Assembly: GCA_030581615.1 (NCBI GenBank) | Contig: JAKTTT010000046.1 | Span: 1-64,000 of the forward strand | DNA: 64,000 bases | Origin: Alloascoidea africana | Taxonomy: Eukaryota; Ascomycota; Alloascoideomycetes; Alloascoideales; Alloascoideaceae | Direction of reading: 5' to 3' | Shown here: in pieces, positions 32,645 through 43,482 of the stretch | Numbering within the stretch: the stretch's first letter is position 1 | How the letters are laid out: each line of letters opens with the position of its first letter | The notes under the pieces: model-generated | The model's database searches: none | The model's input: the letters and a program-made list of their open reading frames with translations, nothing else | Told to the model about the DNA's origin: nothing | Made by a program: the position numbers and the translations under genes

Positions 32645-34798
32645 TTAAGCTGCACCTCCAACTCCGGCACAATACGCCAAACTCCAAGTCCTAGATTGTC
32701 CATCATCTAACCAACTGTTGTTAAAGGAATCATTAGCAAAGAAATTCCAAGCGGTTTTTGGATCATATAAAGCAACATTCAGCATCAAAACTCCCTTCCA
32801 GCCGCTGTTAACAGAATTGATAATGCCTGCCAATTTCTCTGTCCATTCCTCTTTTACAAAATTGGGTCCACGGATTAGAGAAGATGCTGGTGTAATTGGA
32901 AGCATGTGGATCCCTTGAATGTATTCAAGATTTGTTCCAAAGTAGGTCGTATGATCGCATTTGTTTTCAAACAAAATTCCAGTGACTTTGTTTTTAATAA
33001 AGTTTGAAGGTTGAACGTTATTGTTGTCAGACATGAGCATGTATGTGTTCATTGAACTCTTCATAACTGCAAGCATCAGATTTGCTCTTGCTTCCATAGC
33101 ACTATCTTTAACAACGTTGGCCCAACACTTCATTGAATATGCAAAATGGTAGTCTTCAGAAGACGATTCCTCATCCTTGCCATCTGTACTGGCGAAAAGA
33201 CCTTTTGCCCAGGAGTGTCCTGCAAACCAGTCAAAGCTCCTAAATACTGGAAAGTAACTGTCCGATTTGCTAGGGTTCGCTACATCTCTAATCAGATTTG
33301 TCACCCAGGTTTTGTTATCGTTCAGCCAAGTTCCACCAAAATCGGCATCCACCTTGGCTATGATAGCGGCCGCGTGGATATGATAGGCATAGTGAAAGTG
33401 ATGGTCATTGTAGTAAGTGTTACCAAAATCTGCTCCAGCATCTGAGAATCCAGCTGTAGAAACGATGCCTCCAAATTTAGTGTCATAGCAAAGTGGGTTT
33501 ATTTGTTTATTGGAAGTAAACCGATTTATAGCATCCTTGAGCTTGGCCAAAAGGCTTTTTGCTGTATTGTCATCCTTGAGGATATACTTGACAGTGTAAA
33601 GCAAAAATGCAAACTTATCAAGGACTTTGCCAGAGAAGTACATAGAATCCAGGTTGGACAAATTAACCACATCTTGATTTACTTCTGAAGAAGCAGCAGA
33701 TCTAATCTTGGACAATGCTTCATTTGTATAGGAGCTGTTGGCATTAGGAATGCTTGTCCATGGGTCGAATTGTATATTTGTAGGAAGGCTTTCGGACATG
33801 GTCAGACTTTTGGTGAGATAAGCGCTCATTGAACCGCCAACTGTGGTGGTTAATTGAAATCCGCCAGCTCTACTGTTCATTCCATTTTTATCAGCAAAAG
33901 TGGCAACATGGTGAGGTAAGGCAAAAGCAATTGGCGAACCGCTATTGCTACTACCCTGAGTGGAGTAGTTGATACTGTAATTTGCATTAGAACCATTTAC
34001 ATCTCCCAAAAGATCAGCGCCAGTAACAAACATCCCAGCCGCTTTATCGTAGGCCGATTGAGAATTGTTTGGAGCGGATGCTATTTGAATCACAACATCT
34101 TTAACCCTGGCCGAGCCAACTAGATTGCGTTTTGCATCGTCCAGATAGAAGGACAGGGACTGGTTATTAGGAATCGTCACGTACATAACCCAAGTGACAT
34201 TATTCTCCAAAACTAAAATGTACTTGTTGATTCCATTTCGCGGAGATGCAGCACCAGTAATAGACTTAAAGCCAATGCCAGAAGAGATTTTGGGAGTTAT
34301 GTCATAGTAAAAACCAGTTACAAATCCCATGCCCAAAGATAAGGGAGTCCATAAAAATTGGCCAGGATTGGAAGAGAAATTGACATTGACAGAAAACTGG
34401 TCTAAGTAATCCATCTCAATGGCGGTGCTAGCGGTAAACTCTCTCGCGGACAAAATGATTGATTTGATCCCAACAGGACTAAAGTAGTACTGAACGGGAT
34501 TTGCTGAAGCATCAGGACCAAAAACTCTTTGGGCGGCAGTAGTTTGAGACACCGCCAAACCAAAGAAATCAGTGGTTGATCGCCAGACAACATAGGGATG
34601 AGTGTACACCGGATTGGTTTGGTCCTCTAGCAAAAGGTTTCCGTAGAACTTGTTTGTTTCAAAAGAGCCACCACTGGTTCCTCTGCCTCTACTGTACACA
34701 CCATTGGGCAGGGCGAGTGGATGCGATCTCTTGGAAAAGAGAGCCAGCGGTTCATCGGTGGATATGGGGGAAGAAAACGGGTTTCCAGAGAAGGACAT
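32645..34798 (-). CDS. ACF2: Endo-1,3-beta-glucanase, GH81 (Acf2/Eng2 type)
   Basis: Single exon, 717 aa. The start MSFSGNPFSSPISTDEPLALF has no signal peptide, which points to the intracellular Acf2/Eng2 branch rather than secreted Eng1. GH81 features: the N-terminal beta-sandwich (FYGNLLLEDQTNPVYTHPYVVW), then the (alpha/alpha) barrel with YYNDHHFHYAYHIHAAAIIAK, FPVFRSFDWFAGHSWAKG and DGKDEESSSEDYHFAYSMK. The last region holds the presumed catalytic Glu. The C-terminus reads WLDDGQSRTWSLAYCAGVGG. It hydrolyses internal 1,3-beta-glucan bonds and in yeast is linked to ascus wall breakdown and actin assembly (family knowledge). Convergent with the permease gene across 143 bp. Confidence 0.9.
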   Translation of the reverse strand: MSFSGNPFSSPISTDEPLALFSKRSHPLALPNGVYSRGRGTSGGSFETNKFYGNLLLEDQTNPVYTHPYVVWRSTTDFFGLAVSQTTAAQRVFGPDASANPVQYYFSPVGIKSIILSAREFTASTAIEMDYLDQFSVNVNFSSNPGQFLWTPLSLGMGFVTGFYYDITPKISSGIGFKSITGAASPRNGINKYILVLENNVTWVMYVTIPNNQSLSFYLDDAKRNLVGSARVKDVVIQIASAPNNSQSAYDKAAGMFVTGADLLGDVNGSNANYSINYSTQGSSNSGSPIAFALPHHVATFADKNGMNSRAGGFQLTTTVGGSMSAYLTKSLTMSESLPTNIQFDPWTSIPNANSSYTNEALSKIRSAASSEVNQDVVNLSNLDSMYFSGKVLDKFAFLLYTVKYILKDDNTAKSLLAKLKDAINRFTSNKQINPLCYDTKFGGIVSTAGFSDAGADFGNTYYNDHHFHYAYHIHAAAIIAKVDADFGGTWLNDNKTWVTNLIRDVANPSKSDSYFPVFRSFDWFAGHSWAKGLFASTDGKDEESSSEDYHFAYSMKCWANVVKDSAMEARANLMLAVMKSSMNTYMLMSDNNNVQPSNFIKNKVTGILFENKCDHTTYFGTNLEYIQGIHMLPITPASSLIRGPNFVKEEWTEKLAGIINSVNSGWKGVLMLNVALYDPKTAWNFFANDSFNNSWLDDGQSRTWSLAYCAGVGGAA

Positions 34799-35523
34799 TT
34801 CGGCGCTTAATTTAGTACTGTGCCAAAATAGGAAATATGTCTAGCTAGATTGCACAATAGATCAAAAAGGAAAATAAAAAGATAGCAAGTACACCAATTT
34901 GTGAAAACAACAATTGGGAGGTTTCGGTGAAGTAGAAAGGAAAAGAAGAAGAAAACAATACTCAACTCCCAATTTATGCAAAATCGAAGGGTGGAAAATG
35001 AAGATCTAAGCTCCAAACTAGGTTTGCAAAGATCCTTCGTATGCCTTCGGTAATGCTTGCAAGCATATTTCGAGGATACGCTGATGAATCTCGAAGCTCA
35101 GCAGATCATAGGCTCATAGGCATCTGTTTGAATCATTAGGCTCGACACATGGCAATCCTGATGACTCTGTGCAGTGGTGTGAAATCTTGACTTTTAAAAA
35201 ACGCTCAGCATTTGGTCATTCTTGTTGGGCGACAAGGAGCAAATAGTTTTCAGATCCCACTCACTGACTTTATCTTGGACTAACTATTTGGAAGAGTTTG
35301 ACCTAGTTCGCTAGATGGTATATTCCGCTTGGCTTTTCCCACCACTAGATGAAAAGATCAAACAAATGGACATGGCGCATCGCTCGACAGCACCACATCC
35401 ACACATCTAAGGCAGAGGTATAAATTCTAGATGAATCCGCTGCTGTGCTTTGCCTTATTGTCCTTTTTCTTTGACTTTATCTGTTCTGTGTTTTTTGAAA
35501 GGGTAAAATACGCATTCTCCTCG
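34799..35523. promoter_or_regulatory. Divergent promoter ACF2 / SEC1
   Basis: 725 bp between divergent genes. No open frame or RNA gene stands out. A TATAAATT lies near 35420, about 100 bp before the SEC1 ATG, and is followed by pyrimidine-rich sequence. Confidence 0.5.
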
Positions 35524-37811
35524 ATGTCATCGTCTCTTAGCGATCTACAATGCAGTAGTATGTATAGAGTTTGAATTCTAACCTAGGAACCTTTTTCCTT
35601 GTCGCAAGCCCTTTGGTCATCGCTAACTTTTCAAAAAGGTATTGTGGCTGCAATTGAATCTGTTCAAATCCAGAGCTACGTATGCATTCACTCATTCACC
35701 TTCTATCAACAAGACGTCTGGCAGTGCATCCACCCAAGCTAACCGTGACTACGTTCTTATAGTTGAAATATCTGATTATTGACGACCGCACGGAGAAAAT
35801 AATCAACAATGTCATAAAAGAAAATGACCTCTTACGATTAGTTTCAGGTATGTTCAGATATCCCTGTTTGTTTGTTTGTTTGTTTGTTGTTTCTAACCCA
35901 ACGTTCTTGTTAGCTGTGGAAAAGATTGATTCTCGAAGAAAGTTCCAGCCCTCTTTTGAAGCGATTTACATCTTGGATTCTTCTATCTACAATGTCAACT
36001 GCGTTCTAGCCGATCTGACTGTATTAAGGTACAAAAGATGTCACATCTTTTTTCTGCCTGGGCTTCCTGCAAATGTCCTCCAAAAGATCCAGGAATCACC
36101 TTTCATGAGAGCTATTGGCACGTTAACCACTCTGTATATTGACTATGTGCCTTTTGAATCTAATATTTATCATCTGAACGAACCCAAATCTTTGGAGGTG
36201 TTTTACAATGATGATTGTCAGCCAGTGATACCCCAACTTATCAGTGGAATTGCAGCAGGCTTGGTCAGTCTCTGCGTGGCCACTGGAGAATACCCATACA
36301 TTAGATACTTTGAAAACCCTATTCAATCTTTTGAACAAAGTAATTTGCCCATGATCATTGCCAAAGAATTTCAGGAGCGACTTGACGATTACTTGCGAGA
36401 TCATCCAGATTTCCCGCCCCAGTCCAGCCGGCCAAGATCAGTGTTTCTGATTACTGATAGGAATGTGGACGCTTTTGCTCCAATGCTACACGAATTCACA
36501 TACCAGGCAATGGCTTATGATCTCATTCCCTTTCAGGAAGAAGGAGTTTTCAAGTATGAGGCACTTGACGAACGAGGAAATGTCCTGAAAAAAGAGGGCG
36601 TACTGGCCGATAACGATCCAGAATGGGTTTCACTACGACACTTACATATCGCTGAGGCCGCGGAGAAAATTCTAAAGAGAATCGATGAATTAATATCCAA
36701 TAATAGTATGATGGTGGATAGAGACGGTGCCAAAACATCTGCTGATTTGTTACACATTGTTGCGCACTTGAAAGATTTTGATGAGGATAGAAGGCGTGTT
36801 ACTCTGCACAAGACACTAATCGACCAATGTCTGGAAATTAATAAACAACGTCAATTAACTAAGGCGGCAGAATTAGAGCAAATATGTGTGGCTAAAGGAC
36901 TTACCATTGATGGAGACAAGTGCAAAACCATAATCGAAGATCTGGTAGAATTACTGGCAGAAGATGGCCTAAAATCAGAAGACAAATTCAGACTTATCTT
37001 GATCTATTCTCTATTTCGTGGCGGAATAATCATCGAGGACTTCAAAAAGCTCTTTAAGCATAGCAATATTGAAAACCAACAATACTGGCTCCAGATACTC
37101 GATACTTTAAGCAGATTTGGCCTCCAACCTGTTAGAGACGATGTCAAGGAAAAGAAAAAGCCTCAGCAGGTTTTCCATGGAATTGTAAATGAAGATTCCT
37201 ACAACACTTCGCGATTCATACCAGCCATTAAAATGATTACCGAAAAGGCAATCAACGGAAGATTAGAAGAAGAGCTGTTTCCCTATGTGAAAGAAAAACC
37301 AGTTATAAGCGATGATGAAGGGGAAGGAGCCGTACCAACAACGCTGCGCAGGCACAAAGCCGCTTGGTCTAAGAACTCGGCATATACTGCTCCTAGGCAA
37401 AGGGTGTTCCTGTTTATGGCCGGGGGGATTAGCTACTCCGAGATCAGAGCCGCGTATGAGATTGCGAATGACAAAGACAGAGACGTCTATTTTGGGGGAA
37501 CCGAGATCATTACCCCAAAGTCATACATACGATCAATAGAAGGCCTAACGGTTAGCAGAGCACAACTGAAGTTGAAATACGACGAAGAGAAAAAAATCGA
37601 ACCTCCTAGATTTTTGTTCGAAAGACCTCAACCTCCCAAACCAAAGCAACCTCCTCCAAATGTGAGGCCGAAGCCAACACCTCCGCCCCAGCAAAGAGTT
37701 CCTTCAAACACGCCAGCATATAACAATGCACTACCCCAAGAGAAACTCGCAGCGAAAATAGGAGAACCCAAGAGAAAGAAGAAGCATAGCTTTCGAAAAT
37801 TTTTAAAATAG
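35524..37811 (+). CDS. SEC1: Exocytic SM protein Sec1
   Basis: Four predicted exons: 35524-35557, 35639-35679, 35763-35847 and 35914-37811, 685 aa (yeast 724). The joins give MSSSLSDLQ, IVAAIESVQIQSYLKYLIID and LRLVSAVEKIDSRRKFQPSFEAIYIL, matching Sec1/Munc18 domain 1. Next come RCHIFFLPGLP, FLITDRNVDAFAPMLHEFTYQAMAYDL and GGISYSEIRAAYE. A Pro-rich and then Lys/Arg-rich tail ends KKKHSFRKFLK, like yeast Sec1's basic membrane-binding tail. It clasps assembled exocytic SNARE complexes (Sso1, Sec9, Snc2) at bud sites. Introns are 81, 83 and 66 nt. The third is a multiple of three with no stop, so the unspliced frame reads through; GTATGT, TTCTAAC and TTAG mark it as an intron. Confidence 0.92.
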
Positions 37812-38144
37812 AAAACCCAACATACAATAACGACAATTGAACTAGAACTTTTAGCTCCCATTTGCATCTATAGATAATACAATTTCAAAATACATTCTTT
37901 TCCCCACTATCAATGGTTGCATTGTTCGAAACTATCAGTCAAAGGCTGATCTTTGCTAGGAACTCTGCAGCCGCGTAAATTTACCAATGGTAACTAGAAC
38001 CCGCTTTCCTAGAGCGATACCAATTCACCACTTCACACCATAAATTAATATTAAAGATCTCTTCATTGGTCTATTAAATGATACTTTCCAAGAACTAAAT
38101 CACAAAAAAGAAAAGACTCAAAACAAAAGGTGGACGTCACAACT
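37812..38144. terminator. Convergent 3' region SEC1 / DUR3
   Basis: 333 bp of AT-rich sequence between convergent stops, expected to contain both polyadenylation sites. Nothing else seen. Confidence 0.5.
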
Positions 38145-40177
38145 TCAATGAACAAAATGATCCCAAATGATCCGTATCTCATGCCTGGACTCGACTATGG
38201 GCAAGATCACAACGGTATAGAAGGAAAAGAAAATCCATGCAATCATTATTCCTACAACAGCACCCAAAAACTTTGGTGAGAAAACGTATGGTGAAGCGCT
38301 TAACGGAACAGGGAATATAAATGCGACTATCAGAGTAATCACAAGAAATATAATGGCGTATTTCTTGTGAATTTTCTCCAAAAGTATAATATCAACACCA
38401 TTATACTCTTCTGGGGTTGGAATATAGTCTGCTGAAGGTACTGTAGATAAATCTACAATCTTAGAGGTTGTGAACGTAGTTTCAATCTTTGGTTTCGACT
38501 CCTGCTCCAAATCATCAGAGTGGTCACCACTATTCTCTTTCAGAATTGATCTGTTTCTAGTGATATTCCAATTGAAATTCGCAGGTTTTATAAGAGAGCA
38601 AACAACGGCAATAATTCCTCCTGCAAAAAGTGCCGTTGAACAAGCTGCAAAAGAGACCCATTGATCGGATAACGTATCAACTGTTATTTCACCCTTGTAT
38701 CCCTGTGCCATAGCTAGCCAGACTACGAGAGCCAGTATCATACCGCCAACTGAGCCACCAACTGCCCCAGTCTTGTTGAGATCTTTCCACGTAAATGTCA
38801 AAGCAGTGGGGATCACTGCAGAGGATGATACAACACCGAGAAAATAGAATAACCAACCCATGGAAATTCCAATTTTGTTAAAGATGGACGCAACTCCAGC
38901 CGATATCAATGCCCAAAGAAAAACCGAAATCTGTGATGCTTTGAGGACCTGCTGTGGAGTTGCCTCAGGGTTATAGTAGTGCTTATAAATGTCATAGGAC
39001 ATGAGCGTAGAAGTTGCAATGAGCTCACCACTAAGGGCAGAAGTGACTGATAAAAAGGTCATCAAGAGCATAATAACACTTCCTCCTTTACCAAGAAGGT
39101 ATGTGGCCGCTGAAACGGCAGCCAGTCCAGCGTTAATGTCTTCACTTGAAGGAATTTGAAAGTCATCGTACTGGCTCAGAGCACGGGCAGCCAAACCAAG
39201 ACATAACGACATGGAGAAAGGAATTGCGGCCCATGCGAATGCTCCCAGAACATAGGCTCGGGCGGTCAGCTCAGGCCTCGCGGCGATGGCTCTGCTCCAG
39301 TAGGCTTGATCGCAAAAGACCAGTCCAAACCCGGTAATTGTTGTTCTTATGCCTGTTATTACGCCCGTCTCCGACCTAAACGTGAGATATGACCCATGGT
39401 AGTTATTTGCAATTGGCTCTTCTTTCGCTACAGCGTTAAGCAGCTCGACCATTTTACCTGGACTTCCGATTTTGTCGCTGGTGGCATACACTGTAAACAT
39501 AAACACGAGCAGAAACACGAGAAGGAACAGTGTGTGTGTAACATCCGAGATGAAAGTCGCTCGAAGACCTCCCAGATAGATATAAGCCGCGATTCCCAGC
39601 GGGACGAGGACCAGCGAGGCATAGACATTGACTCCAGTCAAAGCATGAACAACGGCACCACCTCCGATAAGGATACAAGACGATACGATGGCGTTACAAA
39701 CAAGTCCGCACCAGAGATAAGCCAAATGCCCTGCCGTTCCAAATCTAAAGTATCCCATTTCCGGGAAGGTTGTTGTTCTTCCAGCATTAGATTTCACTTT
39801 TGCTGCAATTGCAGAAAACAAGGCAATTTGCTGAATGTTTATTAAATGTCAGAAATCGACCTGATATGAGAAAGGCTGTCTCTACTTACAACAATCCCAC
39901 CGACCATGTACCAGTAACCGCCGCTAATTCCCATGATGTAGCTATTCGTCGGCGGCTGGAGAAGTGTCAGACTCCACGTCCAGCTACTACAAATACCGGC
40001 CACGACCAGACCTGTTTTAACATTTCTACTGGCAGCTGCGAATTCATCTGCTTCGTGTGTCGTGTTCTCGAAGAACCTGTTTTGGAGGGACGTGATACCA
40101 TTTAGCAGAAGCGCGAAAAAGGCACCGAGTCCAATAATCACGGCATAGCCAGCACCTTGAGGCAAAGTAGGCTCCAT
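38145..40177 (-). CDS. DUR3: Urea/polyamine permease Dur3 (SSS family)
   Basis: Exons 39890-40177 and 38145-39830 with a 59-nt intron (GTAAGT, ATTCAG acceptor) encode 657 aa. The N-terminus starts MEPTLPQGAGYAVIIGLGAF, with further solute:sodium-symporter features: SSWTWSLTLLQPPTNSYIMG, GYWYMVGGIV-QIALFSAIAA across the intron, RTTTFPEMGYFRFG, AYIYLGGLRATFISDV and FLSVTSALSGELIATSTLMSY. About 15 hydrophobic spans are expected. The linker near residue 540 is acidic and charged. It imports urea, and in yeast also polyamines, at the plasma membrane. A GATAAG site about 120 bp upstream of the ATG fits nitrogen-catabolite repression. S. cerevisiae Dur3 is longer (735 aa). Confidence 0.92.
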
Positions 40178-40963
40178 TTTGGTGTTTGTCTCTCGAAAAG
40201 GAAGGGAAAAGACATGGCAAAGGCTCTTCTTATAAGATCTACTTTTGCACTCCTATTTGTCTCGGATCGAGGATGGTTTGAATATACCCAAAACAGATAA
40301 GATACGATATCCAATTTTCCCGGAGAGCAAGCCTGCACAATTGGCCATATCATGATCTAAATCACTCCTGACGTATATCTCTCAGATGTCTTGAGTTGCG
40401 ACTCTTTAGCCGCTTTCTCGTCACTGCACGTGTGATGTGTTTTTCCAATAACTTCTAATTGGAAGAAGCATTGGATTCCGAGAGTCAAGAAATAGATCTT
40501 CAGCCGTGCTCTTGCCTATTCTCTTGATGTGGTGTAACTTTGGGTTGGCCGTGCCGTGAAATTGAACTTTTTAGACTCCACCTTTCTTCACCAAAGATTG
40601 GGGAATTGTGAAAGGTTAATCCAGAGGGAAAATACTCGAGACAGAACTAAAGTCCTGCACACTCTGATAATTTTTGTACATGTATACCAAGCAGAGCCAG
40701 CCTTTCTAAATGACATGGATAGATGGTGTCATTTTCACCGTGGATATCCGTTCCTTTTCGTTAGCGGAAATGCAAAAGCAGAGCTGCTCATTCTGTTGGA
40801 TAAAATGTGTAACGCCAGAAGGAAGCTTTCATTCTATTCGTGCTTAATTCAATTCAGAGATTGATTGTGTTATTTAGACCGTACAGAGAGTAATATAAGC
40901 TTTTATTTGATCTTCCAGCAAACACTATCCACCTTCGGTCTCTCCACCAATACTTGAATAAGC
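40178..40963. promoter_or_regulatory. DUR3 promoter region
   Basis: 786 bp between two minus-strand genes (DUR3 promoter, GRX8 3' end). GATAAG is at 40296-40301 and a CACGTG E-box at 40427-40432. A plus-strand frame at 40556-40864 has no family resemblance and is not called. Confidence 0.5.
40296..40301 (+). promoter_or_regulatory. GATAAG nitrogen-regulatory motif upstream of DUR3
   Basis: GATAAG sits about 120 bp upstream of the DUR3 ATG, the expected place for Gln3/Gat1-type activators. Motif match only; a single hexamer can occur by chance. Confidence 0.4.
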
Positions 40964-41302
40964 TCATTTGGGTACGATATTCGCGGATTTCAGTTCCTCA
41001 ACCAGAGCTCCACTCTTTTCCAACTGCTCCAACTGAACTTCTCCCCCAATATGCTTCTGTTTGAAAAAAATATTTGGGACCGTATTCTGGCCCGTGAGCT
41101 CGAGAAATGCCTTTTGAAGTTCGACTCCTTCGTCAGCGCCAGGTAGCAGATCAAGCTCGATCCACTTGGCCTGGTCGCGAACACCTTGCTCTGTAAACAC
41201 ACGGTTGGCGTAGTGGCAATCGGGACACCAGGACTTGGAGATGACGAGAAAGTTGTTGTCCTGGATTAGGGCTTTTGCTCGGGCAATGTACTCTTCAGCC
41301 AT
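40964..41302 (-). CDS. GRX8: Glutaredoxin, Grx8-like (CPDC active site)
   Basis: Single exon, 112 aa; yeast Grx8 is 109. The thioredoxin-fold domain has SKSWCPDCHYANRVF, a dithiol motif with Asp in place of the usual Tyr (CPYC). This CPDC with preceding SW is characteristic of Grx8. Further: the cis-Pro loop NTVPNIFFKQKHIGG and C-terminal QLEQLEKSGALVEEL. Grx8 has weak GSH-dependent oxidoreductase activity; its role is poorly defined. No targeting signal, so cytosolic. The Grx8 orthology rests on the active-site variant and length. Confidence 0.82.
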   Translation of the reverse strand: MAEEYIARAKALIQDNNFLVISKSWCPDCHYANRVFTEQGVRDQAKWIELDLLPGADEGVELQKAFLELTGQNTVPNIFFKQKHIGGEVQLEQLEKSGALVEELKSANIVPK

Positions 41303-41740
41303 TTTCTAATAGTGTGTAGAGAGGGCAATCACGGACCACGGACGAGAAAAGATTAAAAGTGTGCCACTCAGCTGAGATGGCGAAATGGCCAGCTTTTTCA
41401 TTCCTAGCCAAACCCAACCCGTATGCCCGCACACAGATCTCTCCAATAAATGCTACTACGTGCTACACGCTATCTATTTTGAACCTGGAACAAGAAGGAG
41501 TGAAAGTGTAGCGGTTTTGTACCTCCACGCGCAGGCACGAGGAGCCAGCCTCCCTCATCACATGGAAAGAAGCCAGCCCTAAGCATCTTCAAAATCGGCC
41601 TGTTCCTTGTCTTTTCTTTACTCTGCCGAGCGTTCTCTGTGGAAAGTCACGAGCTCTAAAACAGATATACGACAATTTCCAGTCTCAAAGGCTACTACTA
41701 CTGACTCTTGAACTTCACTCAGAGATAGGGAAGCAGCACC
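41303..41740. promoter_or_regulatory. Divergent promoter GRX8 / RING-CH gene
   Basis: 438 bp between divergent genes. Nothing beyond promoter sequence was noticed; the plus frame at 41385-41582 lacks family features. Confidence 0.45.
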
Positions 41741-43399
41741 ATGCCTGAACCAGGGGAGGTCAAACAGTGCTGGATATGCTTCGGCACTAGCAATGAGCCT
41801 CCGCCCCGTAAGTCCTTCCATGGACATGACTGGGTGAAGCCCTGCCGGTGCTCGCTTGTGGCACACAAAGCATGTCTCTTGGAGTGGATAAACGAGATGG
41901 AGTCCAAAAAGAACAACAGAATAAATATCGATGAAAATGAACATGAAAACGAAAATGATGAGGTAGACGAAAACGGAGAAGAGCAGAGAATGAGACGGGC
42001 CCGTCATCTATTCTACCTCGAAGACAGGAGAACATTCATATACGGCGGGATCAAGTGTCCACAGTGCAAGTCGCCAATCTATGTGAACTTGTCACCAGAT
42101 AAACTTTTAGATGCGAGGAAAAAAGTAGAGTCGGTATTACAGGACGGAGCCAAGCTGGGGGCACTTGCAACTGCTTTGGGAGGAACGCTGTCTATTGGAT
42201 ATTGGACATTTTGCATGATTGGAATAAACATGATCAAGACAATGTGCTCTGTGGAAATGACTATGAAAGTGCTTGGAGTCTCGACTGAAACCCACAGGCT
42301 CCAACGGCCAAACGAGCCAGTATCATTACGACGTTTGACAACAAGCAATGGCAAATCCAAATACATTGTTGCTCCTCTGGATGGGAAGAGAATTGGGATG
42401 CTTCCTTTGCTCCCTTTCTATCTAATGTGCTTAAGAAAAGGGTTAAAGGTCTCGCTTAACGAGCTTTACATTTTCATCGTCCCATTACTGCTTTACGACC
42501 ATATCAAGGACCTTTCACCCCGTGCTATATGGAAACGTGGCGGAGCTAAACTAGCCTGTGTCCTTGTTCCCTTCTTACGACTGGGTTATAACCTGTGGTA
42601 CGAGTACGTTGTGAACTATTTGTACTTTAAGATGGCCACCTCGATATGTCCGCATTTGCTGGAAGAGATGAAGGATGGAATTCACGGAGAGCATGACCAT
42701 GATGGGGAGAGATTTGTTCCGAACCTCGATATGATAGAGGAAGAAGATGAAACTGAAGGGGGTGGCCAGAACAATCACAATGGGAATCGCGGGAGTCTCT
42801 TTTCACGAGCTCTCCATAGTGTCTACTGGCTATCTAGAGCCAAATCACTTGGTCGAACAAACAGAAGCAACCGAGGATACTATTCAAGGTTGACTCATAG
42901 AGACTATGCTGAAATCTTCCACAAGAAGAATATGCTGCTGAGATGGTCAACCACGGTTCTTTGGCCCTATGTAGGCACTCTGATAGGGAACCTTCTCTTT
43001 TACAAAATCGATAGAAGAGGATTACCGAAACTATTCGGATTTTTACGACAGGTTTTGTTCAAGTTTAGTAAAAACTCAGAAGACCACAAATTTCTTCAAA
43101 GCCTTGTGGGATGCTGTTTAGCGGTCATAGCCAAAGACTGCTTCAACCTTTACAGCGCGTATCGCCGGGTGCAACAGGTTCGTGAACGGGATATCTTACA
43201 GTATCGGTCCAAAGATTGGAATAAGATTAATGACTTGAGGCATGGCCTGAGACAAAGAGTACGGGAAGCTACAGCTGTTGAAGAGAACGCTGCTGCGAGG
43301 GCCGGGGGAGCAAGAGCTAGAGGAAGAGAACCTATGCTTGGTGCTGGGGAAGCCCATAACTTCCAATTGGGCAATCTCAACTTTCATATTGGGTTTTAA
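41741..43399 (+). CDS. RING-CH (MARCH5-like) membrane E3 ubiquitin ligase
   Basis: Single exon, 552 aa. A RING-CH domain opens the protein: CWICFG at residue 10, DWVKPCRCSLVAHKACLLEW, then after an acidic Asn/Glu-rich insertion of about 50 residues the last pair in IKCPQCKSPI (C4HC3). It is followed by hydrophobic segments GALATALGGTLSIGYWTFCM and others (LPLLPFYLMCL, LYIFIVPLLLY, VLWPYVGTLIGNLLFY), as in MARCH5/MITOL, where GSIYWT-type sequence follows the RING. The C-terminus is Ala/Arg-rich. It probably ubiquitinates membrane proteins in the mitochondrial outer membrane or ER. Not Doa10/Ssm4, which is far longer. No S. cerevisiae orthologue comes to mind; related uncharacterised proteins occur in other fungi. 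Confidence 0.8.
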   Translation: MPEPGEVKQCWICFGTSNEPPPRKSFHGHDWVKPCRCSLVAHKACLLEWINEMESKKNNRINIDENEHENENDEVDENGEEQRMRRARHLFYLEDRRTFIYGGIKCPQCKSPIYVNLSPDKLLDARKKVESVLQDGAKLGALATALGGTLSIGYWTFCMIGINMIKTMCSVEMTMKVLGVSTETHRLQRPNEPVSLRRLTTSNGKSKYIVAPLDGKRIGMLPLLPFYLMCLRKGLKVSLNELYIFIVPLLLYDHIKDLSPRAIWKRGGAKLACVLVPFLRLGYNLWYEYVVNYLYFKMATSICPHLLEEMKDGIHGEHDHDGERFVPNLDMIEEEDETEGGGQNNHNGNRGSLFSRALHSVYWLSRAKSLGRTNRSNRGYYSRLTHRDYAEIFHKKNMLLRWSTTVLWPYVGTLIGNLLFYKIDRRGLPKLFGFLRQVLFKFSKNSEDHKFLQSLVGCCLAVIAKDCFNLYSAYRRVQQVRERDILQYRSKDWNKINDLRHGLRQRVREATAVEENAAARAGGARARGREPMLGAGEAHNFQLGNLNFHIGF

Positions 43400-43482
43400 T
43401 GGTTTGCCCTTATATACATATTTGCATTTCTAGTATTTAATCGGGCTTATTTTGCATTGCCAATATAGCAAGCTCTTTCACA

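Noticed and set aside
39396-40105. Plus-strand frames opposite DUR3
   Set aside because: Shadows of the well-supported permease on the minus strand.
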